Below are positions 34,613-46,862 of a DNA stretch of 64,000 bases, in pieces (the first letter of the stretch is position 1; each line of letters starts with the position of its first letter). The notes beneath the pieces are model-generated. The model had not been told where the DNA came from. It saw nothing but the letters and a program-made list of their open reading frames with translations, and ran no database searches. The translations under genes and the position numbers were made by a program. The stretch is from Chenopodium formosanum (Eukaryota > Streptophyta > Magnoliopsida > Caryophyllales > Amaranthaceae), in assembly GCA_024500155.1 (NCBI GenBank), contig CM044877.1, positions 32,549,001 to 32,613,000 on the forward strand. The letters are read 5' to 3'.

Positions 34613-36595
34613 TGTAGGGAATATTTTCAAGCGTTAATCCCCTAGCTTGAACCCCACTGTGATCATACACTAAAGTACGGTGGCGTCCAAAAGGGAAAAA
34701 GATAGAGCAAAAGAGTCGCCAACAAGTTTTAGGAACTTGTAAACCGTTCACAGGGTGAAGGTTACACCCCTTCACGATCCAAGAGATCGTCAACTCCATA
34801 AGGTCTTGAACCAAATAAGGGTTCGGGGATGAAGGTACAAATCCAACCTAAAAGAGATTGAACCTTCCCTAATAATAGGCCTCTACTTTATTCTGATCGT
34901 ATTCATGTGCGCTTTTTTACTAACATGCAATCAATAGGATTACCCTAAACCTGTTTATCTATGTTGGTTGAATTTAATGCACAAATAAATCTATTATTGG
35001 CGATCACTTGAATTATAATCATAATTAACCCTAAACAAGATTATTAATTATCTTATTAAGCATGACTACAAATACCAATTCCTTTTAAACATGCATAAAA
35101 GGCGTGATCAAGCAATAAAAATAAATATCAAGCAACATAATAATCAAAATAATAAAATTAAAATTGTAACAATCATAATTAAAATAATCATGTTCACAAT
35201 AATTATAACAATTATAATCATAAATCATAAAGAATAATCATAATAATAATCATCATAATAATAATCATAATTAACAATAATAATAATCATGTTAAAGCAT
35301 AGCAAGATCCTAGGCATGATACTAACAAGATTAATAACAAACCCTAGCATGTCACACAACAATAAAAATCAAATCTTTAACCCTAACATGATACCAACAA
35401 TCATAAATATTAGGAAGAACATAAGAAGCATCATACTTTTAATCATATTTGATATTAAAATTACCCTAGACATGATACTAGGAATCAAAATATCAATCTA
35501 AACATGATTTCTACATAATAACATCAACAAAAACCATTAAAGCACTTACTTTGATGCCTCGTACCTTTTTCTAATAACAAAATACACACGTTAGTAACTT
35601 CGAGGAAAATATAAAATCAAAACAATTAAATTAAATAATGGAAAAAGAGATTTGGGACCAAACCCTCAGAAATTAAACCTTTCACGTCTAGAGCGAAGGC
35701 AACTTCGAATATGGCTAGGTGTTTCTAGATCTAATGAATGCGGAATTTTGTATGTAAAAAACTAGTTTAGAAAAAGAGAGAGAGAGAGAATTGATGAATG
35801 ATTGTAGAATGAGAACGAAAACTGGTTGTAGGTGAATATTGATGAAAACTGGTTATCGAAAATGGAGTTTTTAATACGTTATTTATAGAGAAAATCAGCC
35901 AAAAAGATAAAATATCAAAACAGAGTCTGGCGCACGAAAAACTGAACCAGCGCCAACGCTGGCTATTGGCGCCAGGCGCCAACACTAGCGTCAGGCGCTA
36001 TAGCTGGCGTTTGGCGCTGATTTCAAAAATTCACGCGTTTTCTTAAAATCAGATCAAAATTGCCGTACAAGAGGATAAAATCGTATTTCCCTCAAAAATG
36101 CTCTTTGATTTTAATTAAAACTCTGAAAAGTCAACAAAAGTCAATTTATCAATGATAATTGAATTAAAAATGAAAAGAACCTTCTAGAAGAATCTAGAAG
36201 TCTAAAACCATTCCTAATTGCATTAGGAATGATAAATCTATATTAGGCCCTCCCCTAGATCATTGGGCCGCATATAAGGCTCAAACCGGGCCCAGTTTAG
36301 TAAATTGGCCATAACTTCCTCAATATTCATCGGAATTGGGCTTATAATATATCGTTTGAAAGCTCTTGTCAAGCCCCATCCAACTACACTACTATTGGAC
36401 CCATATAATGGACCAACCAAACTGGACTGGTTGTTCTCTTAAAAATAAGTTTTCAAAAACAGAGAGTAGAAAAAAGAAATTAAAACTATCCGTAACACTT
36501 GACGTTCCACACTTTCACTTCATTCGATTATGATTCGACGTGAAAGGTACTCATCACTGGGTTTGGCTTTGGGGAGACACAAATGGGTGTCTACA
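34613..36595 (-). repeat. 5' LTR of element D (1983 bp)
   Basis: It is bounded by TGTAGGG and TCTACA. In sense order it has a U3 with the TGGCGCCA cluster (36020-35930), a TATA box (35888-35877), CATGATACTA repeats (35500-35310), an expanded ATAATCAT low-complexity block, and a U5 with the ACAAGTT/AACTTGT hairpin and a GAGTCGCCA-complement block (about 34714-34722). Confidence 0.9.
35877..35888 (-). promoter_or_regulatory. TATA box of D's 5' LTR
   Basis: CTATAAATAACG on the minus strand, about 45 bp downstream of the TGGCGCC cluster. It is conserved in the 3' LTR (27261-27270) and in LTRs A, C and E. Confidence 0.65.
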
Positions 36596-36970
36596 CAATC
36601 CTAATAGCATTAGGAATGATAAATCATAATAGGCCCCCCTCTAGATCATTGGGCCGCATATAAAAGTCAAACCGGGCCCAGTTTAGTAATTTGGCCTAAC
36701 TTCCTCATTATTCATCGGAATTGGGCTTATAATATATCGTTGGAAAGCTCTTTTTAAACCCAATCCAACTACACTATTCATGGACCCTTGCCATGGACCA
36801 AACTAGACTAGATTGACTATTTTCATAAAATAGGTTTTCAAAAATAGAGAGAAAGAAGAGAATTAAAAACCAACCGCAACACTAGACTTTCCACACTTTC
36901 ACTTCATTTTATTATGATTCGACGTGAAAGGTACTCATCACTGGGTTTGGTTTTGGGGAGACACAAATGG
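36596..36970 (-). mobile_element. Tat-type LTR 'C', right part
   Basis: Sequence resumes with CAATCCTAATAGCATTAGG exactly where the left part stopped at 20315. It runs to ACACAAATGGG and lacks the final TGTCTACA, so its outer end has been deleted at the junction with a sense-oriented leader. Confidence 0.8.
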
Positions 36971-38104
36971 GATCAGTTTGTTGAATTCTCCAAACCGTGG
37001 AAGCGAGTTTAACTCGCGGGGTCCCATCCACAAGGGCAACCCTTCCAAAGGTAAGGCTTCCGCGCGGTGCATCTGGACTCATAACTATGCACCCTTTTTA
37101 ACTAATCCTTATCCTTAAACTTTAGAGAACTAAAGCCATGGTTAGGTTGCAAAATCATTGCATCATATTGTGCTTACCTGACTACTTGTGTATCTCTTGT
37201 TTGTGCATATTTACACTAACCGTTTGTTTATGGCTTGTGAATGAGCTAAATAAACTAATTAATGACTAAAGGACTTTGCTAATTAATTAATTAATTAATT
37301 AATATGAGTCTAAATAAATTGATCAAACATGACTTAGTACGACTATAGGCTTGTCCTTTTAAAGTAAGACACTGGAAACAGACCCAGACTACTACTTTAG
37401 TAATGGCAAATGATTTTGGCCTGTGGCGCGACACGCTAGTGTCCAGGTTATGTCACAGCATTGTCACATCACGTTGGTTTTAGAGTTTGGCTACAGTCCC
37501 GTCTCCTAAGTGACGGTCCAGTTTTTTGCTCGAGTCCTCACATTGAGTCTAATTAATCAATTTATTTAACGGCAAAATCTATATTTAGTCCTTAATCGAG
37601 TATAAGCACATAGTCCCATGGTCTTACACAAGTGTCAAAGCATGTCACTTTCACTCACTATGTAAAGCACACACTTTGTATATATGTTTCACCTTGACCA
37701 TGTCTTAGGTTCATGCATGAGTCGTTCTTTCCGTCATTTAAATTGGGGGTCCACTTTATTCCTAAATTCTTCCACATCTCTCCATCCACATCGTCTTTCC
37801 ACTCTCTACATGATTTCTCCATACATATCATTTCCCTCATTCTTCTATAATCTTTCTCCATCTATACATGTTGAATCGAGTCTAAATCAAATAATTAATA
37901 ATAAACATCCATGACTTCCCTATCCATAGCACTTGGTAAAGGAGAGAAGGGCGTTTAATCAAAGATAACACTTTCATCCAAGTACTAATTTTTGATAAAC
38001 TGATTTGACAAAATAGAAAAGCTAAGAAGAAAATGGCATCTCAAGAAGAAGTCAATGAACTTAGGCAAAACTTGGCCAATGTAACTGAAATGATAAAGGC
38101 CATA
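36971..38104 (+). pseudogene. Sense leader and first 24 codons of a Tat gag
   Basis: The leader matches, in plus orientation, the leaders of D and F (an AACCGTGGAAGCGAGTTT block near 36990). It ends in ATG at 38033 encoding MASQEEVNELRQN and 11 more residues, close to D's gag start. It is broken at 38105 by the LTR of element E. A motif cluster (about 37425-37515) is present. It may be the remains of the element whose 5' LTR is B. Confidence 0.75.
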
Positions 38105-39916
38105 TGTAGGGAATATTTCAAGCATTACCCCAAACTTGAACCCCACTGTGATCATACACTTAAGCGTGGTGGCGTCCAAAGGGAAGGAAGCTAGAGAAAA
38201 AGAGTCGCCAACAAGTTTTAATTAGGAACTTGTAAACCGTTCACAGAGTGAAAATTACACCCCTTAACGATCCAAGAGATCGTTAACTCCAATAGGTCTG
38301 GAACCAAAACTGGAAATTCGGGGATGAAGTTACAAATCCAATCTAAAGGAGAAAGAACTTGCTCTAATAATAGGCCTCTACTTTATTCAACTCGTATTCA
38401 TATGCGCTTTCTGACTAACATACAATCATTAGGTTTACCCTAAACCTGTTTATCTATGTTGGTTGAATATTAATGCACAAATAAAACTATTATTGGCGAT
38501 CACTTGAATTTTAATCATATTAACCCTAAACAAGATTATTAATTATCTTATTAAGTGTGATTACAAGTACAAATTCCCTTTAAACCTCCATAAAAGGTGT
38601 GATCAAGCAATAACAATAAATATAAAGATATATCAAGAAACATAATAATAATCATAATTAAAATAAGGCATGATACTAACAAGATTAATAACAAACCTTA
38701 GCATGTCACTAAACAATAAAAATCAAAGCTTTAGCCCTAACATGATACTAACATGCTATTAGGAAAGAAAATAGGAAGCATCATAGAAATCATAATTGAT
38801 ATAAGCATATCACCCTAAACATGATACTAGGAAGTAATAAAAAACATCCTAACATGATACTAGGAATCAAAATAACAACCTAAACATGATTTCTATATCA
38901 AAATATCAATAAAACAATTAAAGCACTTACTTGGATGTCTCGTACCTCTTTCTAATAACAAAATACACATGTTAGTAACTTCAAGAAAAATAATAAAATC
39001 AAAGAATTAAATTAAATAATTGAAATAGAGATTAAGAAAGTTTAGACTAGATTTGGGACCAACTTCGAATTATGCTAGGTGTGTCTAGATCTTGTGAATG
39101 CGGAATTTTGTTTGCGAAAAGGTTGGTTTATAATAAAAGAGAGAGAGAAAATCAAGAAATTCTTGATGAGAGTTGGTCCTTAAAAACGGAGATTTAAGGA
39201 GGCTATTTATAATGAAAATAAGCCGGAATATGATAAAAAAGAATCGGAGTTTTAAGAAGAATAAAACACGACGCTGGCGCCGCAATTGCCTCTGTCACCG
39301 CGCGACAGGCCTGTCTCCAGGTGACAGCTTATTGTGAGGCGCTGCAAGCAATTTTACACACGTTTTCTATTTTTTTGATAAAATTAAGCGTAAAAGTCCG
39401 TACGAGGGGTAAAACCGTAATTTCATTTAAAACACTTCTTTTATTCTAAATAAAACTCATAAAAATCAATTATTAATGCTAATCACATTAGGATTCAAAA
39501 GAACCATCTAGAAGATTCTAGAAGACTATAATCAATCCTAATTGCATTAGGAATGATGATTCATAATAGGCCCTCCTCTAGATCATTGGGCCGCATATAA
39601 AGATCAAACCAGGCCCAACTTAGTAATTTGGCCATAACTTCCTCATTATTCATCGAAACTGGGCTTATAATATATCGTTGGAAAGCTCTTTTTGAACCCA
39701 ATCCAACTACACTATTATTGGACCCTTGACATGGACCAAACTAAACTGGATTGACTATTTTCATAAAATAGATTTTCGAAAACAAAGAGAAAGAAGAGAA
39801 TAAAAACTAACCGCAATACTAGACTTTTCATAGTTTCACATCATTTGATTATGATTCGACGTGAAAAATATTCATCATTGGGTTTTGTTTTGGGGAGACA
39901 CAAATGGGTGTCTACA
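38105..39916 (-). repeat. 3' LTR of element E (1812 bp)
   Basis: It runs from TGTAGGG to TGTCTACA and is followed rightward by polypurine tract and 3' UTR, so it is the 3' LTR of a minus-strand element extending right. It holds a TATA box (39201-39213) and a mixed GGCGCC/GCGACAG cluster (39265-39345). Confidence 0.85.
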
Positions 39917-40722
39917 GAAGCCCCCACTTTGACTGAGTTTGGAGAAACACAAGTTTCGAAAATAAAAGTCAAAGTATCGATAGGGACGGAGAATGATTCA
40001 GAATGTTCTGCGATCCCAAATCATTCTTGTAACGTCGATACCTACAAACTAGCGTTAGTTAAATAGATAAAAGAGTTAAGAAACGCGTATCTTGCACCGT
40101 CTAGCACACGTCTCTATTGATAACCGATTTGTTTCTGCATATGTCGTTGTGACAACCTTCCACAAGCTAGGGAACGCTATCTTGCTGTTTTGATGTTGCT
40201 ATGTCCACGCGTCTCTGAACAAAGAGCTTTGTCGATCTTCCTCAAGCTAGAAGATACCGCCTGAAGACTGCTACGCTTGTAACTGCCTCTAAATTCCGCT
40301 GTGATAGTCTTCTGCAAGACAAAATCCTATCGAAGATTGCTTCATTTGAAACGATATTCATTTGCTTTGTGACCATCTTCAGCAAGCCAAGGAACATGAT
40401 CGAAGATTGCTTCGCCTGAAGCGATCCTCATTTGTTGCGATAATATTCCGAGGAATATCACCAAAGACCAACGCTTGTCGATCCTTTAAAGTTCGCTTGA
40501 ACTTTGCTTTTACTATGCCAGTGCGATGACGCTTTTGCTGCTTGTAAACCAGTATGTCGGTGCCTTTGCTGCTTGTGAACCTTTATGTTGGTGCCTTTGC
40601 GATGAGAAAATGTTTAGGCGCTTTAAGCTAAGTGATCATTTATCAGGTCGATCACTTAATGCGATTGTAACCGAGCCGATTACTAAATCATGTCAAGATG
40701 CTTAGAGGGGATAATTGGCGCA

Positions 40723-43216
40723 TGATGAGTGACATTTATGTCACTCTTAGGGAGTAGTTTTAGAGTCATTTTCGTGTTTATTTTATCTTATTTTCCTTTC
40801 TTTCTCTTGTTTTCTCTTTAATAAAGTTTCTTGTTTATTTTGGTAATTTTGTCGTGTTTTAGTTCTTTTCGTAGTTTTTATTAGAATTAGTTTATTTTCA
40901 TATTTTATTTGCTTTTGATTTGTTATATTTCGTTCTTTTTTTTTCCCTTGAAAGTATTCTAACTTACTTTTATTTATTTTAAATAGTTTTGAGTCTATTT
41001 TATTTCACTTTCTTTACTTGTATAGTTTTATTTAATTTTTATTAGTTTAGTGTTATTTATCTTATTTTTATTTTACTTTATTTTACCTTTATTTTATTTT
41101 ATTTTATTTTATCTCTTAGTAATCCCCTCGTGTTTTTGGTTGTAGGTGTTCCGGGTTTTTAAAGTCATATTCGTGTTTGGAGGTCTAAGGTTCGAGGCAT
41201 AAGCTTCCAAACAGGCTGCTGCCTTTAGATGCTGCCCCTTATCCTTCACCACACCCCTCCCTTATCCTCCACCACACCAACACCACAGCAGCCCCACAGC
41301 CGTACTCACCTGCTGCCACACCTCAATTCTGCCACCAACACCACCACACAGCAACAACCAAACACCACTCACCACCAGTCCAACTTCCAGCACACACAAC
41401 CAAACACCACACACTACCAATCCGCACCAACACCTCGTAACAGCCACCATCACAATTCCCTCTTCTTCCACTCACACGCATCTGACCACCAACTGCAACC
41501 CCGCATCACCAACTCGCAACAACAACAATCAACAGCAACACAACCAACACCAACCAGAACAACCTGACCACCACAACCCAGCCTGCTTCACCCCGCATCA
41601 CCACCACAACACAAACCATCCCCTGCTCAACCAACTGCGCAGCCACATCAACCAAACCCGACTCAACCAAATGCGCAGCCACATCAACCAAACCCACACC
41701 AATACACCACCAATTTCACACCTGACCCGCAACTACTCAAACCACCAATCGACCCAAAAATCAGAAAAATTAGCAATTTAATCGGGTTCGGGCAAACCGT
41801 TGGTGGTTTGGTCGAAGTTCGAGACAGAGACTTTGTGGGTTTCGTTAATCGAAGAGGAGTGGTCGAACATACCCATGGTTCGACCGAACCAACCCCGTAG
41901 TTCGGCCGCACCAACCCACGGTTCGATCGAACCATTTCACGAGCTATATACATGGCTTTTAATGAAGATGAACGACCTCGATTTGATGATGATAGTTGAT
42001 GAACGGTGGTGAGGTGGTGCGTTTCAAAGGAGTATAGAGCAGCCATTAATTTGGATGAATGAAAATCGGGGGGGGGGGGGGGGGAAGCTGAGGAATTGAG
42101 GGGTTTTGGTTTCCTTTTTCTTTTTCTTTTATTTTTACTTCCTTTTTCTTTTCCTTTTCTTATTTCTTTTCTCTTTTGTTTTCTTTTCTATTTTATTTTC
42201 TTTTTCTTTTCCTTTTCTTTCTTTATTTTATTTCCTTCTTTTATTTTTCTATTTTTCCTAGTTTTATTAGCTTAGTATAAATACCCAATTTTGGGGTAAT
42301 TAGAAGGGATTCAATAACGATCTATTCTTCTCTCTAATTAGTTTTAGGTTAGGTTAGGATTAGTCTTCTTTGGTAGAGAGAGAAAGTGAGGTTTTCTTCA
42401 TTAATGAACTTGGATATTGAAGAAGGAGCTTGTTCAATCCTTTGTAGACCTTCATCTTCAATTAATGAGCAATTTCTTACTCTCTCTCCTCTATTTTTAT
42501 TTGTTTATTTTGATTATTATTTTAGTTGTTGGTATTGCTTGTTGATCATGTTGATTCTTGTTTATTTGTTGATTAATCTTGTTATTATCATGATTAGTGA
42601 GTAATTTCCCCATTAAGGGGATGGTTGTGGTGTAGTTGGACCTTGAGCATGTTCTAGGGTTTAGAATTGATTTATTTGTGATTAAAGTCTTTATATGCTT
42701 GATATTCTTTAATCTTCTTGCAAGTGCACATTGTTGGTTGATTAAAGGTGAATCTTTGCTAACAAGAAACGGAAGTTGACTTAGTTAAGGTTCATTACTA
42801 TCGATTGTTATTTAATAGTACCTCCTAGTATATGGTTCTAATGTGGAAACATAGAGGCTATGTTAGGAGAAGCCAATTGACCCCGGAAGGCGGCTAGATT
42901 GGATTCTTAATTTCGATATTCGAGCATGTTTAGTTCATAATTAATTCAATTTCTATGCCTTTGTTTATGTTCAAGTGAATGCTATACCTAAACCATTTCC
43001 CTTAATGTTTTATTTCTTGTTTTAGCATTTTTAGACTTTAATTTATTTATCCCCTATTCCGGACTAGCTTAATTGTCGATAACATTTGGTGGTGTTTACC
43101 GTTCTCTGTGGTTCGACCCCTATGCTTGCCTTATACTTGTATTAGGTTTGTTTAGGTTGTATAAATTGTATTTGATCTAGGGATAGACAATTGACGACGC
43201 GTTTATTCCCTTGTCA
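40723..43216 (+). mobile_element. Solo LTR (2494 bp) in element E
   Basis: It starts TGATGAGTGACATTTATG, ends ATTCCCTTGTCA and is flanked by GCGCA on both sides (40718-40722, 43217-43221). There is no internal coding region. It contains a CCACCA-rich tract (41240-41700), a GGTTCGA[T/C]CGAACC palindrome cluster (41790-41935), a poly-G run (about 42068-42083), a CT-rich stretch and a TATA box (42274-42283). The family is not named with confidence. A large Ty3 element is likely. Confidence 0.85.
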
Positions 43217-43259
43217 GCGCACCAAGGAACCCAAACTGCTGTACGAGGTCGAAATAATC

Positions 43260-43391
43260 ATTCTACGAGGCCTTAAACTCTGTCGCCTTTGTAACGTCCG
43301 GCAAAAATTATTGTCGCCGCAATTTCTTCTTGTCACCCAGCACTGCACTCTGTCGCGCGGCGCTGCACCCGGGTTTCCCGAATAAAAGCCC
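43260..43391 (+). promoter_or_regulatory. Candidate promoter of E's antisense PMD gene
   Basis: A CTGTCGCC/GTCGCGCGGCGC cluster ends just upstream of CGAATAAAAGCCC (43379-43391), a TATA-like box. A pyrimidine-rich leader follows, and a donor ATCTATG|TAAGTTT (about 43531-43543) matches the one in F's copy. Inferred from position and conservation. Confidence 0.5.
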
Positions 43392-43960
43392 TTTCTTCCT
43401 CATTTCGCTGCTGCTGCTGTTTTCGTTCGAGTTTCGCCTCAAAAACTTCAAATCGTTCGTTCTTGCTCGCTTCTCAACCAAATTCGCTCAAATTTGTTGC
43501 AAATCGAAGCTTTGTTTATCTAGTTTGCAAATCTATGTAAGTTTTATCCAAATTCACTCGATTTTTGTTGAATTTTGCACATGTTTATTCACGAATTTCT
43601 TGAAATTTTAAAACTTATATTGCTCATTTTGCTTTGTTTGTTAAATTTTATGCCATGAAATCGCTTGATTATGTTTGCATATTGCCTTGGGAGTATTTTG
43701 AGACTTGTTTGACTCAATTTAATGGAGAAATGAGCGATTCACTATTGTTGAACCTCTTGAGGTCAAGAGAACAATGTAGCTTGTTCTTGATGTTTTTGCT
43801 AGCAATTCTTGTCCAATTTTTCACAATAATTATCATAATATTGCAAGAAATTGTTTGATTACTTGAAAAATGCCATATATGCTTGAATTGAAATTGTGCT
43901 CTATATAAGTACTACGTACTCTGTTTTTTGCGAACATAGTATCATGCGACTAGGCGAACC

Positions 43961-44170
43961 TTAGATACCATATCCCAAGACACACGATGGGAGCACGAGC
44001 TCGTACAGGAGGACGCGGATCTGTCCACCTCTCTCGATCCCCTCCCTGAGTGGGATGAGCGGACCTTGTTCTTTGCCCCCGAGCACCATATTTCTGAGAG
44101 GGTGCGTCGTAAGATTGTTAGTGGTAGAACGCGTAGCCATGGCTCGGGCAACGAGACCATAGGCAAGCAT
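43961..44170 (+). pseudogene. PMD gene of element E, N-terminal fragment
   Basis: Seventy open codons follow an acceptor-like ATGCGACTAG|G. They include LPEWDERTLFFAPEHHISER, which aligns with WTSNQLVFCRENHVSHRP in the PMD protein at 58758-57964. The frame is cut at 44171 by the truncated LTR of F. The next matching sequence is at 63430, about 130 codons further on in the protein, so the central part was lost. Confidence 0.6.
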
Positions 44171-45458
44171 ACTGAAAATTCCCGCTCCACGACAGCAGTC
44201 CACCGTGTCACGAGAAACTTTCCCGTCTGACGGTGGGATTTCCCGTGACACGGGAAACCTGTTGTGACACAGGAATTTCCGTGTCCTTTCCGCATAAACC
44301 CTTAACGCGTTTTCTCCCCCGTTTAATAAATATTTCCCGCGTCACACAAAATTTGCACCGTGTCACGGGAATGTTTCCCGTCTGACGAAGGGATTTCCCA
44401 TGTCACGGTACAGTTTTCCGTGTCGCGGGATACTTTTTTAGTGTTTTTATCATTTTAGCGTTCCGTGTGTTCCCTCAGCACATTATTTCTATAAATACCC
44501 CCTCATTTTTTATGTACGGGGCATCAATTAATTCTCTATTTTTCTCTCTTCTATGCTCTAGCCTAAACACTAGCCTACCCATCTTATTTCAAAATTCCTT
44601 CTTCAAGTACTCCAAGGAGTCCATACTTTACTCGTGGTTCTGTCCTTAAGCCAAGGCGTGAAAGGTAGAACTGTTTGAGTGTTTGGCCCCAAATCAATTC
44701 TATTTAATTTAATTTTATTATTGTTTTATTATTATTTCCTTGAAGTTACTAACTCGTTTATTATTTTGTAGTTGCAAACAAATAGAATCAAAGTAAGAAT
44801 TATGCTCTTTTATTTCTATTATTTTTCTAACGATTTTGTATTGTTAGAATTATTGTTAAATTGCTTCCAATATTAATGTTTATTCTTTTATTTATTGATC
44901 ACTATATTGCATGTTTAAAGGGAATATGAAATTGAAAATCACGACTAAGAAGATAATTTGGACAAACGGTTTAGGTTCCTTTTAATCTTGTTGTTTAATT
45001 CAAGTGATCACAAATATTTTAGAATTATATGTTGCATTAATATTCAACCAATTTAGCTTAATAATAGTTAGGAGCAAATTGAATTTTTGTTTGTATGCCT
45101 TTGAGATCGTAGGAATCATTTTTCACTATAAGAATCGAGTAGAGGCCAATACAGGCGAATGTGACTCTATGACTCACTTCTTACCATCATCCCTGATCCT
45201 CCTTTTGTGGTTTTGAACCATATGGAGTTAGTAATCTCATGGATTATGAATGGGGTGTAACCTTCACTAGTCAATCGTTGTCCCTTATCGTGGTTGCCTT
45301 TTTATGATCCGTGAACGGTTTACAAGTTCCTTAAAAACTTGTTGGCGGCTCCCTTCTTTATTTGTCCCTAATCGTATTGTGTCAATTCTCACTTCCTATG
45401 AGTGCCAAGAATATTCATCACATGCTTTAACATAGGCGCACTTCGAGCGACGCCTACA
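44171..45458 (+). repeat. 5' LTR of element F, 5'-truncated
   Basis: From ACTGAAAATTCCCG it matches 62130-63429. It has the CACCGTGTCACGG cluster (44195-44435), TTTCCCGC at 44333-44340, a TATA box at 44489-44498, a U5 hairpin (ACAAGTTCCTTAAAAACTTGT at about 45319) and the end GCCTACA. The upstream part of U3 is missing. Confidence 0.88.
44489..44498 (+). promoter_or_regulatory. TATA box of F's 5' LTR
   Basis: CTATAAATAC, about 55 bp downstream of the palindrome cluster. It is conserved in the 3' LTR at 62449-62458. Confidence 0.7.
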
Positions 45459-45461
45459 ATT

Positions 45462-45479
45462 TGGCGACTCCACTAGGGA
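45462..45479 (+). other. tRNA-Arg-type primer binding site of element F
   Basis: TGGCGACTCCACTAGGGA, three bases after the LTR end. It differs from D's site at two positions. Confidence 0.8.
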
Positions 45480-46862
45480 GGATTCTTGGTTATTTATCGA
45501 TTTAAGTGATCAGTATTTAATTAAGATGAGTGGATGAGACTTGAAAGATTCTTGAAAAATATTCCTGTGATTAATTTGGCATTTTTGCATAAGCATAGAC
45601 GTTTTAACGTCGCATTTAGGTCTGTCCCGTAGGAGAAATTGAATAACTTGATTGCATACGAAGGAAAACTGGGCACCAGTCAGATTATCTGACTGCCGTG
45701 CCACGGCAGATTCTATCGTGTCACGGTACAGTGCACCGTCTGACGGTGTGCAGTACCGTGTCACGGTAGTCCTAAAATCAGTTCGGTGGCTTGTTTTATC
45801 TTCTCACAGTTAGCTTCCTTCGATTTTTCTGAAAAAAACGTGTGTGTTCTACATGCGTCTTAGCCCCAGGGGATTTAAGCTCTATAAACCCAAAAACGCT
45901 CATGGCAATAAGGGTTCATCCGAGTTATTAAATCCACCCAAACCATGGAGTCGAGTTCGATTTCATCACGAACTCGCGGAGCCGCCCGTTGGCATACACC
46001 CTCAAGGGAGGCTGCCTTGCTAACGCGTCCAAACTCTTAACCATGGAACCCTTTTGACACCCAAAGCTTGACCAATAGTTGAACGTAGATCTTGACTCTA
46101 GGCTGCGAACTTTTTTTTTTTACATCATCGTGACTAAATGCTACATGGTTGTTTGGTGCTAACCTTCATGTGTTTACTCCTTTTGTTTAACCCATGACCG
46201 AGGGTTTTAATTTCCACATCGTAATTAGTATGGACCTAAACTCAACTAAAATCTGGAAAAATCACGAAAAAGACCTGGAACTGCGCACTGTGTCACGACA
46301 AGTCCTGCCGCGCCACGGTGAACAGTGTCACGACAGTCAACACCGTGACACGGTGCCCAGGAAAAGTGTCCCGTCAGTCTTTATTCGGTTTTTGTGCGTA
46401 CGTATGTGGTTTATATGTCCAGTTTGGTGTCATGTCTAGCTGTACGGTCAAAACACGCGCCCATAACCTCACTTAATCACTCACATATCGTGTTCACACA
46501 CTTTTTTCTTAAGTCGTGCAACACTTTTTGACCGTATTTTAGGGTAGTCTTTTTTTTGTGTCGTTTTTTTCGGAGTAAGTCGGATAGTATCCTCCCATAT
46601 TTTTTTTAAATAAATAAATAGAATTTCAAAGTTATTGATCTTTAAAATTTAATTTTTTTATTTATTATTTTTCCGGATGGGTTAAGGTTAAGTTTGGTCA
46701 TTAACGGTGTGTTTGTTTCGGTGTCACAACACTTGGTCAAGAAGCAGGGGTAGATTGTTACGGTTCGAGTCAATACCTCAACAACCTCTTATACCAAAGA
46801 GGCGTACAAGGAAACCACCACAATCATCTCCACAAGATCCATCTCCAGTTTACTTTCAACCA
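45480..46862 (+). other. Leader of element F
   Basis: Non-coding leader with two clusters of the CCGTGTCACGG motif (45695-45768 and 46287-46375). It also has the AACCATGGAGTCGAGTT block shared with the other Tat leaders. Confidence 0.7.

Larger units (their letters stand above)
20316..36595 (-). mobile_element. Element D: gag-only Tat/Ogre-lineage LTR retrotransposon
   Basis: A complete minus-strand element bounded by TGTAGGG (20316) and GTCTACA (36595) with a 5-bp target duplication CAATC on both sides (20311-20315, 36596-36600). Order in sense direction: 5' LTR 36595-34613, tRNA-Arg primer site 34606-34589, leader, gag 32921-30906, a sequence normally found just after integrase (about 29990-29930), 3' UTR repeats, polypurine tract 27986-27969, 3' LTR 27968-20316. 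Protease, RT, RNase H and integrase are absent, which matches the TR-GAG class of non-autonomous elements. The 3' LTR is split by an Athila-like insertion. Confidence 0.9.
39917..44170 (-). mobile_element. Element E: 3' internal region, left segment
   Basis: Polypurine tract (39917-39934), then 3' UTR resembling D's, with one TGTCCACGCGTCTCTGAACA unit at about 40202. The UTR is interrupted by a solo LTR and resumes at 43217 with GCGCACCAAGGAACC, matching D's 28913-28930. It then carries a motif cluster and the promoter and 5' part of an antisense PMD gene (plus strand). Element F interrupts at 44171. E resumes at 63430 and leaves the window. Confidence 0.8.

Noticed and set aside
34700..34725. 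tRNA-like GAGTCGCCA block considered as a tRNA gene
   Set aside because: Only the acceptor-end complement is present. There is no cloverleaf, A box or B box.
41229..41567. Pro/His/Thr-rich plus-strand ORF
   Set aside because: It is translation of a CCACCA low-complexity tract inside a solo LTR.
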